Shown one piece after another: positions 54,508-64,000 of a stretch of 64,000 nt of DNA; positions within the stretch are counted from its first letter, which is position 1, and every line of letters begins with the position of its first letter. The translations under genes and the position numbers were made by a program. The DNA is from Hydrangea macrophylla. Lineage: Eukaryota; Streptophyta; Magnoliopsida; Cornales; Hydrangeaceae. The stretch covers positions 37,178,218-37,242,217 of the forward strand of contig CM066982.1 of NCBI GenBank assembly GCA_033977485.1, in the 5' to 3' direction. Under the pieces are notes generated by a model. It was given only the letters and a program-made list of their open reading frames with translations. It was not told where the DNA came from and ran no database searches.

Positions 54508-56622
54508 TTTGATCTCTCATCAATTTATCCTAGATGATTTCTAAACCAAGTTTTATTCATTAATTGTTGTTGAGTGATCAAGGTATGACCGTTTTGTATA
54601 CATAATCATGATTGTAGTTAAACTTAGAAAATTTAAGAATAGTTGTATCAATTTCAAACGCTTAGAAAACGATCTTAACTTGATCGTATGCTCATGATTT
54701 TACATTGGCATATAGATACATGAGTTAGGAATCATCCCCAAAAAGCAGATCATTGATAACTATTATAGATTTTTTGAAATTCAAATACAAAGAGACTATG
54801 TTCAAATCTGTCAACCGATTTCTCAACAATTTCTAAAATAGCATATGGATCCTAGTGGCTCTCAAAACGGATCAAATGAAAGCTAATTCGTCAAAGTTTA
54901 CCCAAAATTTTGAAATCCATAAAACTATGGGTTTTGATGGACCAAATCCTATGGACAAAACCAATCTGTTTTGCTGAATTTTGACTAGTTCATTTTAAAG
55001 TGTGAGGAAAGCATCTTAGGTGTTGGTTGAAGCTTATTAGAGAGATCAAAACTCATAGATCAACTTAATTATCATGATTCCCAATCAATTTAACCCTCAA
55101 GTTCTATAAAGAACTATAGATCATGGATCAAAGGGACTTACAAATAACCTATTGGAGATGAATTCAATAGGAATTCTAGGTTATAGGAATAATCAAGAAA
55201 AAAGTATGAACATAGGAATCATCCTTCTCATAGATCATACTTCCAAACCATCATCGAATTCAAAATAAATACATTTATTTAATCATGTATGCATGGATCT
55301 AAACTAAAATAGAAGAATAAAATCAAACTTGAAAATCAAAAGTGAAAATCAATCTCTAATTAAGAATTATCATCAAGATCAAAAGAGACTTGGATCTAGC
55401 TATATGAGTGTGTGAAGAACAAGAGAGGAAGAAGATGAGTGTTCTAACAAATAAAACAAACTAAACTAGACCCAAGTCTTATAGATCTATATATAAAAAG
55501 GTAGGAGTTACAGATGAATTGTGACGTCTACCTCTTGGAGGATTCTCCATTATACAATCAAAGTTAATTTGAAGAGTCTTCTTCTTCTTCAAATTTTCTT
55601 CAAGCTTTTCAAGCACTCATCCATGGAAGTTAAGGGAGACAATTGAAGTCCAATTCTCTAATCTTATTATCTTGAGATTAGTTTTATGGGAATTTCATTC
55701 ATAATTCACTTCTTCTCTCTAGAGATCTCATTTGAATTCTAAGTATATTCATATATCTTGCAAGTATATTCACTTGTATGTACTTGCATATACTTCCTTG
55801 TATATCAAAGATGATCTCATATGAATCTATATATAGAGTTTTGAAAACTTAACTCTTAAGTTTTAGGGTTAAAACAGAGATTTTAGAGGCTAGAAAAGGG
55901 TTAATATTGCCATTTCGGTGCCTAAACGTAGTTTCTAGGCAATTTCCTCGTAGTAGGAAGCCTTTGGAAGGGTCTGGAACTCAAAAAGCTCGATGGAGGG
56001 GGCACATGTGAGGTAGAGGCTTAGGTGGGACCTACCACCCCCTTTGTGGGACCTGCCACTTACTATTCCTACTCCCCTGGTTGCCCTCATGCCCTGTTTG
56101 AAATATTAAGTGCACTGCTTTTCCAGATTTTCGTAAAAATGCTTTTTTGTGTCCAAAATCGTCCGTTTATGTACCGTTGGAAAGACGCTGAGTTAATTTT
56201 CAGTATAAAATTATTCCAGGTGGTTTTAAAATGAAAATTGAAGTTCAATTGAAGTTCGAAAGTCCTCCGGAACTTTTGTCGTCTTTTTGAAATCAAACAA
56301 CTTCTTTTTCAAAATTATTTTTCAATGCTCGTTGATTTCAAACTTTTCTTAAAAGTTGAATCTTTGGATACCTAGAATACTGCGTTTAGAACATTTCATG
56401 TTCATATAACCCTGAGTGAATATGAATTCTGAGAGGCGATTTTGATAAAATTGAGATTTATGCCTGGAAAAGGGCTTTTATGAGTTTGAAGTCACTTTCT
56501 GAAGTTCGATCTTTCGATTGTGTGGAATCTAGTACCTTCCACGGGGTACTTTTCATCATCGAATCCTCCAAGACATTGTCCACCCTAAATCTTATCAGTG
56601 TGGTCAAAATTGGGTGTCTACA
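54508..56622 (-). repeat. LTR4: gypsy-type LTR or composite of two LTRs
   Basis: The right end, minus strand TGTAGACACCCAATTTTGACC, is a well-known plant gypsy LTR start and lies exactly at a break in a gypsy RNase H frame (56623). Two TATA-like boxes on minus (55827-55836 CTATATATAG; about 55488-55500 TTTTTATATATAG) suggest either one odd LTR or two joined ones. The left end is not defined; TGATCTCTC at 54510 is a candidate. No coding frame is supported. Confidence 0.5.
55827..55836 (-). promoter_or_regulatory. TATA box of LTR4
   Basis: CTATATATAG about 790 bp inside the LTR start, followed on minus by a pyrimidine- and AT-rich leader. Confidence 0.5.
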
Positions 56623-56948
56623 ATATTGCAACGTGAAATCATATCCTTTTAACAATTCCATCCAACGTCATTGCCTCATGTTCAACTCCCTTTGAGGGAA
56701 CAAATATCTCAGACTCTTGTGATCCAAGAACAGATCGAACTTCTCACCATAGAGATAAAGCCTCCAAATTCTAAGCATAAAAACAATCGCGGCTAGCTCG
56801 AGGTCATGTATAGGGTAATTCATCTCATGCGACTTCAATTGTCGCAATCCTATGCTATTACCTTTCCGTCTTGCATCAGGACACATCCAAGTCCTTGGTG
56901 TGATTCGTCACTATATATGGTGAACTGCTCACCGCTCTTAGGTATCGC
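56623..56948 (-). pseudogene. Gypsy RNase H fragment between LTR4 and C2
   Basis: Minus-strand frames read [55 protein letters not shown] and a continuation to KGYDFTLQY, matching residues 283-354 of the T1 pol as numbered there. It breaks off at LTR4 on one side and at the C2 LTR on the other, so both inserted in or recombined with one Tekay-like pol. A short frameshift lies near 56840. Confidence 0.88.
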
Positions 56949-58398
56949 TGTAGGAAAATAGGTTTAAAATAATTTTAAATGCGCAGTAGAACGGTTAAGC
57001 TTCAAAACTTATTGGTAGCCCAAATCTACTACGAGTTAATTCTATAGATGCGCACAAGAGGGGACAAAAGTTATACATTTGTGTCTTGAGCCCACTTCTG
57101 AAATCTTCAACCTCCTTGATGGTGCAGCAGCCTCCACTAGGTTGTCTTCACTCTTATGACACCTATGGATGCTACCAGAGATGTTAGAGTTGGTGGGAAC
57201 TTTAACAGGAGGATAAGAAGGCTAATCAAACCCTAAACAGTCTCTGTAGCTTTCGCACAGAAAAAATGACAATTAATAAACTTTGTATGCAGCTGCCCTA
57301 TTTATAGATTTCCAAAACTGACTTTAACCTTCGACCAATCGAAGTGACCACGATCGATCGAACCTTCAATCGATTGAGATACTTTCGATCAATCGAAACT
57401 TGCCTTGACTTCAATCGATCTAAACCCATTCGATCAATCGAACCTATCTTGACAAGATCCTCTTGTGCCTTTCTAAACATCCTAGCGGAGCTAAGAGTGG
57501 GACCTCCTAGGCTCTTTATTGTTAGCTCAGATTAGTTTGTTAATTCCCATGGCCAAACTCTTTGATCAGCAAATTAGTCGACTGATCAGTTAACGTTTAT
57601 TCCACTATAAACGATAACTGAACTTCAACGCAAAAGAACATATCCGAAGTAGTAACTAGACTTGTATAGTGTATTAATGTCCCTCTACCATCAGCATTCG
57701 TAATCATATTCAGCTAGTAGGATAACTGATACTGTCCACCTGAATCATGATTATCAAACATGTTGATAATTATTTATCAATAAGATTGCAATTCTCAGTA
57801 ATCAACTTGGTGACATTCTCAAGGGAATGCTTACTCTGAATCAGAGGGTAGATTCTATCTTGACAATATATGTTCACAACCCTGTGAACATGACATACCC
57901 AAGATACCAAGGTGTTTATCTTTTATAGACCTCACTGATTGGTAAGTCAAAATAGCCATATCCACAGTCTGTGTTCATAATCGTCTCAAGATTGAGAACA
58001 CGTACCTTATACAAGTTATAAGTTCCTATCGACTGTTGACAGTCTTGAGTGTCAATAGGAAAGCTCAGGTTATAAGCACCAGCATATTAACTAAGAGATA
58101 GACTCTAGTGATTGAGATTCATCACGCCATCCAATGGCAGTTAATTATGCTACAGTGTAAACCTGATGAGATATATAGTCTCATCATCTATTGTGACAAA
58201 TTCTAAGTGTCAAAGAATAGTATTCTGTATTTCACTTGTATGTATCTCATACACACACGAATTACTTACTATGATACTTAAGGATTAACAATCATGTCAT
58301 GAAAGAAACATACATAATGAAATGTAAAGCTGATATCCATATATTAAAATGACAATGTCACATATATAAAGTAATGGTTTGAGGGCATAAACCAAACA
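56949..58398 (-). repeat. 3' LTR of C2
   Basis: 1450 bp; minus strand starts TGTTTGGTTTATGCCCTC and ends TTTTCCTACA. Collinear with the C1 LTR. Preceded on minus by GCAAGTGCGAGTT (58399-58412), a weak polypurine tract. Confidence 0.9.
57329..57445. repeat. TCGATCGA palindrome cluster in the C2 LTR
   Basis: Six variants (for example CGATCGATCGAA, TTCAATCGATTGAG, TTCGATCAATCGAA). Confidence 0.85.
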
Positions 58399-58560
58399 AA
58401 CTCGCACTTGCACTCATAACCATTCAGGACTACGTCAGAGACCTAAAGTATCTAGATGATGATCAAAGACCTTCTGTGGTAGGGCTTTTGTAAACGGATC
58501 AGCAAGATTGTCAGCGGTGGCAATCTTGGTAAGAATCACATCTCCATATTGAACAATATC

Positions 58561-61439
58561 TCAAATTAGATGATATTTCTGCTCTACGTGCTTTCCCTTT
58601 CCGTGGTTCCTTGGTTCCTTGGACAGAGCCACTGCCCCACTATTATCACAATAAAGTGTAATAGGTGACAGCGACGCGGGTACCACCTCAAGCTCCATAA
58701 GGAACTTCTTGAGCCAAACAGCTTCTTTTGTGGCTTCACAAGCAGCCACATACTCAGCTTCTGTAGTTAAGTTTGCAATGAATTTATGCTTAATGCTCCT
58801 CCAACTAACAGCACCACCTCCCAAGGAAAAGAGATGACCGGACGTCGGCTTCCTCGAATCTTTATCTGATATAAAGTCCGAGTCAGTATATCCCATTAGA
58901 ATTAACTCACTACCGCCATACATAAGCATGCAATCTTTAGTCCTTCTCAAGTACTTAAGAATGTGCTTAACGGCTGTCCAGTGCTCTGGACCTGGATTCG
59001 ATTGATACCTACTGACCATGCCTACGGCAAAGGAGATATCCGGTCTAGTGCACAACATAGAATACATTAGACTTCCCACTGCTGAAGCATAGGGAATTCT
59101 TACCATGCAATTCCTCTCCTCCTGTGTCGTAGGACACTAGTCCTTGGAGAACGCTAGACCATACCTGAAAGGTAATAAACCTTTCTTTGAATTGTCTATA
59201 GAAAACCTAGTTAGCACTTTCTCGATATAACTAGCTTGAGATAATCCCATTATCTTTCGCTTACGATCCCGAAAGAGCTTTATCCCAAGTATATAGCTTG
59301 CCTCTCCTAGATCCTTCATATCAGAAGTACTAGCTAGCCAAACCTTAACTATTGACAATGCTGCTATATCATTCCCAATGAGTAGAATGTCGTCAACGTA
59401 AAGCACAAGAAAAGCCACCATTTTTCCTTCATAGAATGTCGTCAACGTAAAGCACAAGAAAACCACCACTTTTCCTTCGTACTTCTTGTATACACAAGGC
59501 TCATCCAAATTCTATATGAAACCAAACGACTTGGCAGCTTGGTCAAATCGGATGTTCCAACTCCTGGATGCCTGCTTAAGACCATAAATATACCAAGTTA
59601 CCTTTCCCACCAGCTATGAACCCTTCTGGTTGTTGCATATAGATGTTCTCCTCAAGATTGCAATTCAAGAATGCAGTCTTGACGTCCATCTGCCAAATCT
59701 CATATTCTAGGCATGCAGTAATGGATAAGAGTATCCTAATGGACTTGAGCATGGCTACCAACGAGAAGGTTTCCTCATAGTCATTTTCCTCCCTCTGAGT
59801 ATAACCTTTTGCTACAAGTCTAGCCTTAAAGGTCTCAACCTCTCCATCAGATCCTCTTTTCCTCTTGTAGATCCACTTGCAGCCAATGGGTTTAATATTG
59901 GCTGGAAGCTCTACAAGATCCCAGACCTGAATGGAATGCAGAGATTCCAATTTAGCCTTCATAGCTTTAACCCAATGAGCTGAATCAACATCAGCCATTG
60001 CCTCTTCGTATGTGGTAGGATCAGATTCAGATTCTATGGAGATTGCATCAAAAACATCTCTAAGAACATGTATCTATCAGGCTGGCTAATAATCCTCCCA
60101 CTACGATGAGGTACCAGTGTGGAATTGGGTGAAGAAGTGGTAGTTTCTTGATTTACATCATTATTAATTGTGGGTAGGACTAAGGGCTCTCCTACTATTT
60201 CTCTAAGATTTATCCTTCCCTTAGGTTTATTGTTCATGATATAATCATCCTCCAAGAAAATAGCATTCGTACTCACAAACACTTTCTATTCTATTGGATC
60301 ATAAAAATACCATCCATAAGTACCCTTCGGATACCCTACGAAGTAATATACTTCTGATCTAGAATCCAACTTGCACATCTTTCCTTTCAGCACATGTGCC
60401 GAACACCCCCATTTTCGGAGATGTTGCAAAGAAGGCTTGTGCCCAATCCACATCTCTCGTGGTGTCTTAGGAATAGATTTGGTTGGTACTAGATTTTGTA
60501 TGTATGCAGCGGTTTCCAAACCATAACCCCAAAGAAATAGAGGTAACTCTGAATAACTCACCATCGACCTAGTCATGTCTAAAAGAGTGCGGCTCATCCT
60601 CTCTGCTACACCGTTCTGCTGAGGCGTACCAGAAGCAGTCAACTATGACAAAATCCCATTTTGTACTAGGTGATCAATAAACTCATTAGAGAGGTACTCG
60701 TCACCTCGATCAAATCGAATGGCCTTGATATGTATGTCTAATTGCTTCTCCACTTCAGCCCTAAACTCTTTAAACTTTTCAAGGGCTTCAGACTTATGCT
60801 GCATTAGGTAAACATATCCATACCTAAAGTGGTCATCAGTAAATGTTATGAAATACTCATAACACCCCGTGCTCTAATATTTATTGGTCCACACACATCA
60901 GTATGAACTAATTCCAACAATGCATTGGTCCTATTGCCCTTCGCAGGAAAGGACCTTTTGGTCATCTTACCCTCTATATAAGACTTGCAGACCTCCATTG
61001 GTTCGAGAACCAAATTGTCTAATTGTATAAGACCCCTTCTTTGACTAGTCTCCCAATCCTATTTAGATTGAGATGGCCAAGCTTCACTGCCAAAGCCTTG
61101 TTGGATTAGTGGAAGGTTCATTTCTTTTAGATGGTATAGATACCACTGAGTTATTAAGTTCCATACAAGATTCTTTAGAAATATTAGGAGTAATCACATA
61201 CAAGCCATTAGTTTATCACTAAAATAAATAAAAGAATTATTTCTTTTAATGACAACTTCTATTCCAAAATGAAAAGAATAACCATTATTTGATAAATTTG
61301 AAACAGAAATTAAATTACGTCTCATTAAAGGGACATAAAGTACATCTGATAAAACTATTGTTTTATTGTCCAAAAACTCTAAAACTAATACTCCTATAGC
61401 AACCGTAGAAACAGTTGCACTAGAACCTAGAGTTAGCAC
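58561..61439 (-). pseudogene. pol: C2 pol remnant: integrase, RT, RNase H
   Basis: From upstream on minus. The end of the protease and the gag-pre-integrase start lie at 61439-61194 (RRNLISVSNLSNNGYSFHFG). Integrase at 60642-60286 contains [11 protein letters not shown] and [16 protein letters not shown] linker follows at 60282-60034 (SGRIISQPDRYMF). RT is at 59998-59576 (GCKWIYKRKRGSDGEVETFK, EIWQMDVKTAFLN) and 59508-59137 (LYVDDILLIGND intact). RNase H is at 59106-58561 (TTEAEYVAACEATKEAVWLK, LYCDNSGAVALSKEPRNHGK, KHVEQKYHLI). A small deletion near 59576-59590 removes part of the conserved CKLKKSxYGLKQ region. A 49-bp duplication sits on the YVDD region, and a TAG at 59137 separates RT from RNase H in the same frame. 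Confidence 0.9.
59383..59480. repeat. 49-bp tandem duplication over the RT catalytic motif
   Basis: TAGAATGTCGTCAACGTAAAG at 59383 is repeated at 59432, each followed by GCACAAGAAAA and a TTTTCCTTC block. One copy encodes VLYVDDIL in frame; the other is read in a different frame (FLCFTLTTF). Confidence 0.92.
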
Positions 61440-61604
61440 GATCTCCCAATCAATGCATTTCCTGGTTGATCAGAACCCCTGTAACAAATTACAGATATGG
61501 CTAGTCACACTAGAATCAATGCACCAAGTGTTTGATGTATCCGTAATAAAACTTGCTTCAATCACATGTGATTCAATGATACCTTGAACTCTTGTAGCTA
61601 AGAA
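61440..61604 (-). pseudogene. C2 protease remnant
   Basis: WCIDSSVTSHICNL matches the copia protease active site, with DSG(A) changed to DSSV, so it would be inactive. Confidence 0.7.
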
Positions 61605-62439
61605 TTATGGACAGTTCCTCTTCCAGTGGCCCTTCTCACCGCATTGGAAACACTTTCCTTCGCCTTGGCCACCCACCTTCCCTTTGCCCTTACCTTTTCC
61701 CTTATATTTTGCAATCTTAGGTCCAGGTCCAATACTTGGACCAATAGTGCCGGCCTTCTTCTTTCCTTTCTTACCTTTTGGTGCAGATCGGGAAGGGGAA
61801 TTGCTTTTCTCAACGTTCAGAACATCGCCCCCAGGTTTGATCACCCCTTTTGCTGCCAAAAGAGAACTCATCAATTCGATCATGGAGAAATCCATTTTAT
61901 TCATATTATAATTAAGTTTAAATTGAGTGAATTACGGCAACTGCATATTGAGGATTATATCAACTTAGGTCTGTGCGTCGATGTTGGCACCTAGGGTCTC
62001 CATCTCGTTTAAATAACCAATCATTTTTAATACATGCTCTTTGACTGAAGTCCCTTCTGACATCTTTGCACTCATTATCTTCTACATGTCTACCTGTCAG
62101 GCAGACCTGTTATACTCCCCAAACATCTTCTCAGGGATGTGATAATGTCACTGGTAGAATCGTTCGATTAGAATTGGTGTTGCAACACACCAACCATTGA
62201 GGCCAAAATATAGCAATGGGCCATCCTATTCGACTTCTTCCATTTATCGAACTTGCGTCTAGCAGTTGCCAAAGCACTTGCTGTGGGTTCTTCGGGGCAT
62301 GGGGTGGTGAGGACATATATGTGATCCTCCGCAGTTAATATGATGTCAAGGTTTCATTTCCATTCTGTGTAGTTATTTCCAGTTAACTTGTTCTGAGTGA
62401 GTATAGTGGCATGTGGACTAAATGCAGATCCAGGCATTA
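61605..62439 (-). pseudogene. gag: C2 gag with zinc knuckle
   Basis: The ATG at 62439 opens MPGSAFSPHATILTQNKLTG, with a TGA a few codons on (at EWK*NLD, where Trp or Arg is usual). Middle part decayed. The C-terminal basic region GKGKGKGKVGGQGEG and an intact CCHC knuckle CFQCGEKGHWKRNC are at 61904-61605. Gag packages element RNA. Confidence 0.85.
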
Positions 62440-64000
62440 TGATTTACTAAAAAATCAAAAGACAAAATAAATATGGATATCAGAATTTCACATTGAAATA
62501 AAAGAATCCTTAAAACTCTTATTTTAAAACAAAGTCGTCGGAATATCGAAACGAAAGATTGATCTCTAGGTTTGATCTCTAAGTTTCTAAATAATGCCTC
62601 GTGTGGGATCCCTTATCCATAGCTTAGCTAGTGTATACCATTAACTAGGATCCAATCACAACCGCCTCAAGTAGCACCTCTCTGTGGTGGTCACCCTCTA
62701 ACACGTCTGATTGATCCTATCCAAAGGAAGTTCACATCTAGTCACTAATGAGTAGTGTACCCTCCGTGTGGAATGTTCACCCCTGGCAAGCTAACACATA
62801 ATGGACTACTCATCTTACAGTGAATCGTTAATGGAAGATCGTGGGTGTTATAAATAAGACCCTCTCCCACTAGATTTTGTAAATAAGGATTTTGCTTTTG
62901 GAAAATCTGTTTCTACACATTACCCATAAATATCCAATGTTTACTAATGCGTTGAAACGATTTTTGAATTTTATTTTAGAAAACTTGTTTTATGTGCATG
63001 CAAGTAGTAATAATATAATTAAATTCCAATCACAAACCAAGCACATAAAACAAAAAAAACTAAAATGAAATAAATGCATTCATATGCCTCTATCTCCATA
63101 GAACCTCCTTCTTGGTTTGATCGTCTCCAGCTCCATCTTCATGGACAACGGCTCCTTGTTCTATCTTCATGGACTTTCTACTTCTATTACATTGGTCCAA
63201 TGCTTCTTTTGAAGCTTACAATTTATCTAGAAAAAGAAATAGCACCAATAGAGTAAAAAGGCTAGGGAAACCGGTGCGACTTTCCTTTTCGTAGGATTGA
63301 AGTCCGAGCGCCCTTTACACATGCCCTAAAACCAAACCAAACCAAACCAAATTAAATACAACATACACCAATCTCAAACATTTTTAAATACGGAATTTAA
63401 AATTCTTGGTGCCATGGGAGATAGTGGACTAAGCTTGCTGCAAAAGGGTTAGTCGTACGCACAACCATGTATATATAACAAATATATGTAACTATTGGAA
63501 CCCCTAATTGATTCACACAATATATAAACTCTTTACATACTGAATTAGAACTTAAAACAGCATCATAGTTCTCTATCACACTTTTATCGATCAAAAAAGG
63601 ATCAATCGATCACACCTTCGATCAATTGAACATAGTTCAATCGATTGAACTTTTAGTTTCATAGAATGTTTTGATAAAATTACATAATAATTAAAAAATT
63701 AAAGTAAATATTTTAAAATCTTTAAAACTGTAAATTGCACACCTGTATAGAGAAGCAGTCTCGATCGATTGATCGATCGAACACCATTCAATCGATCGAA
63801 CAAAATAAAGTTCGATCGATCGAAACTCTTTCGATCGCTTGAGAACAGACGAAGTTCGATCGATCGAGACTACTTCGATCGATTGAATCCATCATGCATC
63901 CAATGTAATTATAGATTTGTATTCTACTGCGTAATCACTGCAAAAACAGATCTGTGATAATGCAATTTCAAAAATAACCCTAAAATCAACATGCAAATCA
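62440..64000 (-). other. C2 long untranslated leader
   Basis: At least 1.56 kb without a supported frame, like the C3 leader in length. The part at 63740-64000 matches the C1 leader (9050-9240). Confidence 0.75.
63590..63890. repeat. TCGATCGA palindrome clusters in the C2 leader
   Basis: Two groups: 63590-63650 (four variants) and 63762-63890 (about seven, including TCGATCGATTGATCGATCGA). Confidence 0.88.

Larger units (their letters stand above)
56949..64000 (-). mobile_element. C2: Ty1/copia element, 5' LTR just outside the window
   Basis: 3' LTR (58398 to 56949), polypurine tract, RNase H, RT, integrase, protease, gag and a long leader running to the window edge. Same family as C1 by LTR and leader. 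By alignment with C1 the 5' LTR should begin about 57 bp beyond base 64000. Inserted in a gypsy RNase H frame; the flanking 5 bp on the left are ATCGC. Confidence 0.9.

Noticed and set aside
62131..63594. Small frames in the C2 leader
   Set aside because: Short, on both strands, no similarity; the region is a retroelement leader homologous in part to that of C1.

Overview
This window looks like repeat-dense nuclear DNA from a flowering plant, probably a eudicot. It has no complete host gene, no tRNA or rRNA that I could see, and almost wall-to-wall transposable elements. The evidence is Ty3/gypsy (Tekay/Del, Athila, Tat types) and Ty1/copia polyproteins, typical plant LTR boundaries, Helitron ends, CACTA-like subterminal repeats and plant-type introns in captured gene pieces. 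The species cannot be named from this. All boundaries below were read by eye from LTR ends, primer sites, polypurine tracts and target-site duplications (TSDs).

Left third (1-12965): the 3' part of a Tekay-like element on + (T1, 1-4988; intact pol plus 3' LTR) sits in the protease region of an Athila-like element on - (T2, 4989-8998). T2 in turn sits in the 5' leader of a copia element on - (C1, 8999-11426). The C1 LTR is also split by a solo LTR with a perfect TAAAG duplication (10721-11394). 11427-12965 is unclassified.

Middle (12966-37703): a decayed Tekay-like element on - (T3, 12966-30165). Its 3' LTR is split twice. The first insert is an 8.3 kb CACTA-like non-autonomous element (13988-22278), which itself holds a small Helitron, a gag-only LTR element, an EF-hand exon and two TIM50-like exons. 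The second is a gag-only LTR element with an ATATA duplication (23315-27082). T3 pol is cut at 30165 by a decayed copia element (C3, 30166-37703).

Right third (37704-64000): an Athila-like element on - (A2) begins inside the C3 5' LTR. Its 3' LTR holds a 4.6 kb Helitron (39290-43892), and it carries an env-position ORF with its own promoter-like leader and intron. Next come a Tat/Ogre pol fragment on + (48950-50742), a very long Tekay-type LTR (50743-54507), another LTR-like stretch (54508-56622), a small gypsy RNase H fragment, and a copia element on - (C2, 56949 to beyond 64000) of the same family as C1.

Most coding regions are dead through stops and frameshifts; the visible T1 pol is the one long intact frame. 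The most unusual signals are: TTCGATCGATCGAA-like palindrome clusters shared by unrelated retroelement families; a gene-capturing CACTA-like element with fragments of two different host genes; two unrelated gag-only retroelement families with clear TSDs; and the spliced, self-promoted env-position ORF of A2.
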